Both the position numbers and the translations under genes were made by a program. From Bacteroidota bacterium (GTDB taxonomy: Bacteria; Bacteroidota; Bacteroidia; UBA4408), in NCBI GenBank assembly GCA_016718805.1, contig JADKCP010000001.1, forward strand, positions 682,001 through 746,000: a stretch of DNA of 64,000 nucleotides, in the 5' to 3' direction. The notes beneath the pieces were generated by a model that was given only the letters and a program-made list of their open reading frames with translations, made no database searches and was not told the DNA's origin. Positions 59,985-64,000 of the stretch are shown piece by piece. Within the stretch, counting starts at the first letter, position 1. Every line of letters begins with the position of its first letter.

Positions 59985-62186
59985 TTAGGTAATCGAATGA
60001 TTTTGCAATAGCGGAAAAATTAACTTGTATGTTGTGCCATTTTTTTCATCCGAGTCTATAAGAATGGATCCTTTGCACTCATCAAGCCTTTTTTTGATGT
60101 TTTTTATACCGTTTCCATTGTAGGTTTTATTGGTATCGAACCCTATTCCGTCATCGCTAATTGTGATGTGCAGTTGGTTTTGCTGTAATGTAAAATTAAG
60201 ATTTATAGATTGAGCTTTGGAATATTTGAGTGCATTGTTTCCTATTTCTTTAAGAGTTAAAAATATATTTCGGCGCAATTCTGTATTTAAAACGATTTCG
60301 GGCAAGTGTTCGGGGAAGTAAATTTTGCCTTTTAAATTATGCTCGCGCAGCAGTGTTTCAAAGTAGTTGGATGTAAAATTAATTAGTTCTTTGAGGGTAT
60401 CTCGTTCAGAGTTTAGTGACCAAATTATTTCATCAATTTTATGAATAATGTTGTGAGTTGTTTTTTTGAGACTTTCCAGATCGGAGGTTTTAACCGTTTC
60501 AGAAAGTCTTTCATTCATTCTTATTTTGAGCAGCAGATTACTTAAGTCGGCACCAACATCGTCGTGTATTTCACCTGCAATGCGGCTTCGCTCAATTTCT
60601 AAAGCTCTGGAGTTTTCGTACAATTGCAATTGTTGTTCAGCTAAATGTTGTTTTCTTACAGCTTTGTATCTACTGTAAAGCAGCCAACCAATACCGGCAA
60701 GTAGCAACAAACCTCCTGAGAGTGTGTACTCTTTTATTTTCTGAGTTCGTAATTCCGATTGTTGAAAATTTATTTGCATGTCTTTCGCTCTTTGTTGTTC
60801 CTGGTTTTTGAGACTGTCGGACATTGCTTTTTTATCAAATTCAAATCTAGCTTCTTTTAGGGCGATAGAAGTTTTCATATCTTGATTATAAATGGAGTCG
60901 CGTATTAGGATGTATCTTTTGTAGGCAGCAAAGGCTAATGGATAGTTGTTTAATTTTTGGTAAAGAAGACTTTGCATCTCAGCATAATTTAATTGATTTG
61001 TTAAGGTGGCAGTACTATCAATTAATTTACTAACTTTTTGGAGGTAATTTTTTGTGCGCGAAAAGTTGTTTTGTAAAAAGAAATTCTTGGAAAGTAGGAG
61101 GTAGTCTTCGATTAAAAACTGAACAATATTTTTAGTAGAATCGTAAGCGGTACATTTTTGCAAATAGAAATTGGCAGAATCGTAGTTTGATATTTGAAGG
61201 TACAATTTACCCATTTCAGTAATGTTGATATTTAGTAATTCTTTTTTATTAATTTGATTTAAATACTTACTCGCGTTTTTTAAATTTATAAATGCTGAAT
61301 CTACTTGACCTAAGATACAATATAAACTACCAATTCGTGAATACACCATTCCAATATCTTCCTTGTTTTCAAGATTGATTTTAATCGCTAGGGCTTTTTT
61401 TAGATAGATTAATGATTTATAATAATCTTTTGTATTAGTGTAGACCATACCCAAAAGATAGTAACCAAAGGAAGCCTCCATTTTGTTATTAGTCAGAATA
61501 GCTAGTTTAATACTTTTTAAAGTGTAGTCTATTGATTTTTCATAAGAACCAAGTTCAAAATAAATATTAGATAATTTTCGATATGAGTTTGATAAATTAA
61601 TTGAATCTCGAATAGCTGTTTTTAATAGAATGCTTTCCTTGATTAATATAATAGCCTTGCTGTAATTAGCATTAGCGAAATAGACCGCAGCTAAATCTGT
61701 TAAGGCTGAACCTAAACCCTTTGTATAGTTTATTTTTCTCGATATTTCGACGCTTGCTTCTAATAGGAGAATATCCTTATCTGTTGCACCGAAATTTCCA
61801 TACATACTAGCAATTTGCCTAAAGGAACGGGCCATAAGTATACTATCTTTCAATTCACAACTTAATTTTAAGGCCAATAAATCAATTGGAATGGCTTCTT
61901 GGTATTTGCCCCAAAAGTCAAAAACTTTTGCCTTTAATATTAATGCTTCTGCTTCTCCTTTTTTCCAATTTGCAGCATGTGCATAATAGTAAGCTAAATT
62001 TGCGCAAGCATCACCTTTAATTGGAAAATCAGATGCATTTTTAAATCCTAAATTAATAAACGCCATTACCTTTAATGAATCGAGGTAGTTTAGTTTAGGC
62101 TTAGCAACTGGCTGGGAAGCAAATAAACAATTGCCAATTAGTATAAATGATACTAAGAAGAATATATTTATCTTTTTGGAAACCAT
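59985..62186 (-). CDS. TPR-containing sensor histidine kinase (HisKA_3 type)
   Basis: The 733-residue protein has a signal/anchor N-terminus, tetratricopeptide-like repeats from about residue 40 to 460 (ANYSKAIILIKES, GSYEKSIDYTLKSIKL, KDYYKSLIYLKKAL), a membrane helix at about 488-506, a HisKA_3 domain with His541 in RSRIAGEIHDDVGADLS, and a HATPase domain with N-box EIGNNALKYS and G-box DDGIGFD. This is the NarX/LiaS-like family, which pairs with LuxR-type response regulators; none is in the window. The signal is unknown. Confidence 0.92.
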   Translation of the reverse strand: MVSKKINIFFLVSFILIGNCLFASQPVAKPKLNYLDSLKVMAFINLGFKNASDFPIKGDACANLAYYYAHAANWKKGEAEALILKAKVFDFWGKYQEAIPIDLLALKLSCELKDSILMARSFRQIASMYGNFGATDKDILLLEASVEISRKINYTKGLGSALTDLAAVYFANANYSKAIILIKESILLKTAIRDSINLSNSYRKLSNIYFELGSYEKSIDYTLKSIKLAILTNNKMEASFGYYLLGMVYTNTKDYYKSLIYLKKALAIKINLENKEDIGMVYSRIGSLYCILGQVDSAFINLKNASKYLNQINKKELLNINITEMGKLYLQISNYDSANFYLQKCTAYDSTKNIVQFLIEDYLLLSKNFFLQNNFSRTKNYLQKVSKLIDSTATLTNQLNYAEMQSLLYQKLNNYPLAFAAYKRYILIRDSIYNQDMKTSIALKEARFEFDKKAMSDSLKNQEQQRAKDMQINFQQSELRTQKIKEYTLSGGLLLLAGIGWLLYSRYKAVRKQHLAEQQLQLYENSRALEIERSRIAGEIHDDVGADLSNLLLKIRMNERLSETVKTSDLESLKKTTHNIIHKIDEIIWSLNSERDTLKELINFTSNYFETLLREHNLKGKIYFPEHLPEIVLNTELRRNIFLTLKEIGNNALKYSKAQSINLNFTLQQNQLHITISDDGIGFDTNKTYNGNGIKNIKKRLDECKGSILIDSDEKNGTTYKLIFPLLQNHSIT

Positions 62187-62532
62187 TGCGTATTACTGAA
62201 ACTCAAAACTACAAATTCAAAATTTTTTAGGTATCGTCTTTTTGGATGATTTTGCTTATTTAAGCTGAATATTAGAAACGAATACTCAATTCGTAAATTA
62301 TAATACAGCAGTTTGTATGCGTATTTTTAAGTATTAAAGTCAAAAATTTTCAAATTAATTTATGAGCAAAATAAGTTGCCCGACACAGTTGTTACTAGTC
62401 GGGGTAAGTAAAAAGCGAAATTCAACAGCAATTTAAACACTATTCAATACCCCCTAATATTAGGTAGCCAGTGTTTCTGCTTGAATTGAAAGATTATTTT
62501 CGCACAAATTTTTAAACTTCAAAACAAGAGAA
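62187..62532. other. Intergenic gap between divergent kinase and T9SS genes
   Basis: These 346 nt hold the promoters of both divergent genes. Apart from the near-palindromic CCCCTAATATTAGG-like segment around 62452-62465 I see no clear structure and no coding frame. Confidence 0.4.
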
Positions 62533-63894
62533 ATGAAAAAACTATTACTCACTTTTACTTTTTGTCTAACAACACTTAATTTTATTTTCGCTCAATTTAA
62601 TGTGCTTAATGCATCCTTTCAACCCACCGGTGTTTCAAATACCGGACTTGTTGTAGGATATGAAATGCAAGGCGGTCCTTATAAAATTTGGAATCCTGAT
62701 TCAAGTTCAATACTGAATATTGGAGGATTAGCACCTGGATTAGGGATAGGAGGTCAGGCGCATTTTTCAGATAGCGGAACTTATATTTCTGGAACCAGCT
62801 TTGGCATTTTAGGTGCTGAAATGTCTCGCTATTCAGTCGCTACAAATCAATGGTCGGTTGTTGGAAGTTTAGGTTTTGATGTGGATAGCACTGTTAGTGG
62901 TGGTTTTGGAATTTCAGGTGATGGTAATACTGTGGTGGGTTTAACTTGGGCCGATACAACCGGTGGATTAGCTTATGCACATGCAGCTGCTTGGAATCAA
63001 ACAAATGGATTTAAAGATTTAGGAAGTCTTTACGATAGCATCGCTAAAAGCACACGTGCAAATGCAGCAAGTTACGATGGAAGTGTGGTAGTTGGTTGGC
63101 AAGACTTTAATGGACCGTGGAAATCGGCGGTATGGCGCAAGGATAGCCTCGGTAACTATTCAAAAAATTCATATTTGCTAGTAAGTAATGCCGGAAGTGC
63201 AACAGATGAGTTCAATCAATTGGGCGAATGCAGTACTGTTTCACCAAATGGTGTTTGGATTGGCGGATATGGTGATTATGCCAATAATGGTGAGCCTTGG
63301 ATTTGGAGCAATGCAACCGGCTTGATAAACTTAGGAACCATGCCGAATGGTTCATCCGGATTTGTATCTGGTGTGAACGATAGTGGCACGGTTGCAGTTG
63401 GCTGGTTTGATGGACAATTTTTTGGTGATCCTCAAATTCCATTTATTTGGACCGCCGCAAACGGATTGCAAGAATTGAATGCATACATTAATTCTACCTT
63501 GGGTTTAACTACAGCACCTTATGTGGTGTATGCTGCTAACTGTTTGTCAACTAATGGAAAGTATATAGCCGGATATGGAATTGACACTGTCAACTTTGTG
63601 TTTTTTACTTACCGATTGAGTACTTCAGCTCCTTTGAAGATAAAGGAAGTAAGCGAAACTATTGACTTTTCAGTTTATCCAAATCCGTTTACACATAGCG
63701 CTACTCTCGATTTTGCTACCGACGAATGGCACAATGTGAAAGTTATGGATGTATTTGGTAAAGAAATAAAATCGTTCATTATTACTGGTAAAAAAGGTAT
63801 AATTGAGAAGCGAGATATTCCTTTAGGCATATACATTTTACAAGTAAGCGATAGAAACAAAAATCAAACGAATAAAAAAATAAGTATTCAATAA
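62533..63894 (+). CDS. Secreted HAF-repeat protein with T9SS type A sorting domain
   Basis: The 453-residue protein has a signal peptide (cleavage near IFA-QF) and several HAF-like repeats of the type GFKDLGSL / GLINLGTMPNGSSGFVSGVN / GLQELNAYI with VVVGW and AVGWFDG, as in extracellular HAF-repeat proteins. The C-terminus is a T9SS sorting domain (FSVYPNPFTHSAT, VKVMDVFGKEI, GIYILQVSDR). No catalytic motif is visible. After its stop the last 106 nt show no gene. Confidence 0.86.
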   Translation: MKKLLLTFTFCLTTLNFIFAQFNVLNASFQPTGVSNTGLVVGYEMQGGPYKIWNPDSSSILNIGGLAPGLGIGGQAHFSDSGTYISGTSFGILGAEMSRYSVATNQWSVVGSLGFDVDSTVSGGFGISGDGNTVVGLTWADTTGGLAYAHAAAWNQTNGFKDLGSLYDSIAKSTRANAASYDGSVVVGWQDFNGPWKSAVWRKDSLGNYSKNSYLLVSNAGSATDEFNQLGECSTVSPNGVWIGGYGDYANNGEPWIWSNATGLINLGTMPNGSSGFVSGVNDSGTVAVGWFDGQFFGDPQIPFIWTAANGLQELNAYINSTLGLTTAPYVVYAANCLSTNGKYIAGYGIDTVNFVFFTYRLSTSAPLKIKEVSETIDFSVYPNPFTHSATLDFATDEWHNVKVMDVFGKEIKSFIITGKKGIIEKRDIPLGIYILQVSDRNKNQTNKKISIQ

Positions 63895-64000
63895 TTTGTT
63901 TACTCTTTCTCGGGTAAGTTAGCTCTACTATGTTTTTATGAAGATTTTATTTGATTGGATTCCTGAAAAAGAGGCTTCGTTTTTTTATCCCCTTCACTGA

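Noticed and set aside
1..64000. CRISPR array
   Set aside because: No regularly spaced direct repeats of 24-40 nt were seen and no cas genes occur; the only short tandem repeats are the 42-bp coding repeat at 20.8 kb and the hexamers at 57.4-58.0 kb.
63938..64000. Start of a new gene at the right edge (MKILFDWIPEKEASF)
   Set aside because: The frame stops after 20 codons at the last base of the window; nothing supports a gene.

Overview
This window comes from a low-GC member of the Bacteroidota. The evidence is several secreted proteins with the C-terminal sorting domain of the type IX secretion system (T9SS), the gene run ftsX-DUF3098-uppP, a Bacteroidota-type pst operon with an OprO/OprP-like porin, and a general lack of strong Shine-Dalgarno sites. 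No rRNA operon is present, so I do not name a genus.

Layout. (1) 1-4.3 kb: the 3' part of a large repetitive protein and a T9SS beta-propeller protein. (2) 4.4-31.7 kb: an accessory, defence-island-like region ending at a tRNA-Leu(CAA). In order it holds: a complete QatABCD antiviral operon with a DUF2971 gene behind it (5.9-11.4 kb); a membrane protein plus NUDIX pair; a RadC-like protein; an ImmA/HTH pair whose HTH gene is cut at a junction with a fragment of a CBASS-type nucleotidyltransferase; a QueC-like gene with an XRE regulator and a perfect palindrome; a lipoprotein with a DnaJ-type zinc finger and a T9SS protein; a tyrosine recombinase flanked by two copies of a structured RNA-like motif; a small replication-like block; a HEPN + DUF262 pair; a TIR-DeoR fusion translationally coupled to a HAD phosphatase; an unknown membrane protein and an unknown soluble protein; and a second tyrosine recombinase beside the 3' end of the tRNA.

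(3) 31.9-42.8 kb: core genes metF, tryptophan 2,3-dioxygenase, DUF3108, leuS, ftsX, DUF3098, uppP, a TrmH-family methyltransferase, metG and tRNA-Arg(CCU). (4) 42.8-44.9 kb: a small decayed islet behind tRNA-Arg with an XRE regulator and the C-terminal fragment of an Argonaute PIWI domain. (5) 44.9-64 kb: the phosphate module (porin, pstSCAB, phoU), ispD, secreted proteins, lepA, comM, a frameshifted four-helix-bundle gene between 56-bp direct repeats, a frameshifted REP-associated transposase between REP-like hairpins, a TPR sensor kinase and a HAF-repeat T9SS protein.

The strongest candidates for something undescribed are the TIR/winged-helix/DeoR-sensor + HAD phosphatase pair (25.9-28.1 kb) and the two-copy RNA motif with compensatory changes (19.6 and 22.6 kb), the second copy lying just behind a terminator/antiterminator-like leader. 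Qat itself is a known system; the extra DUF2971 gene and the Met-Gly start of QatB are worth checking.
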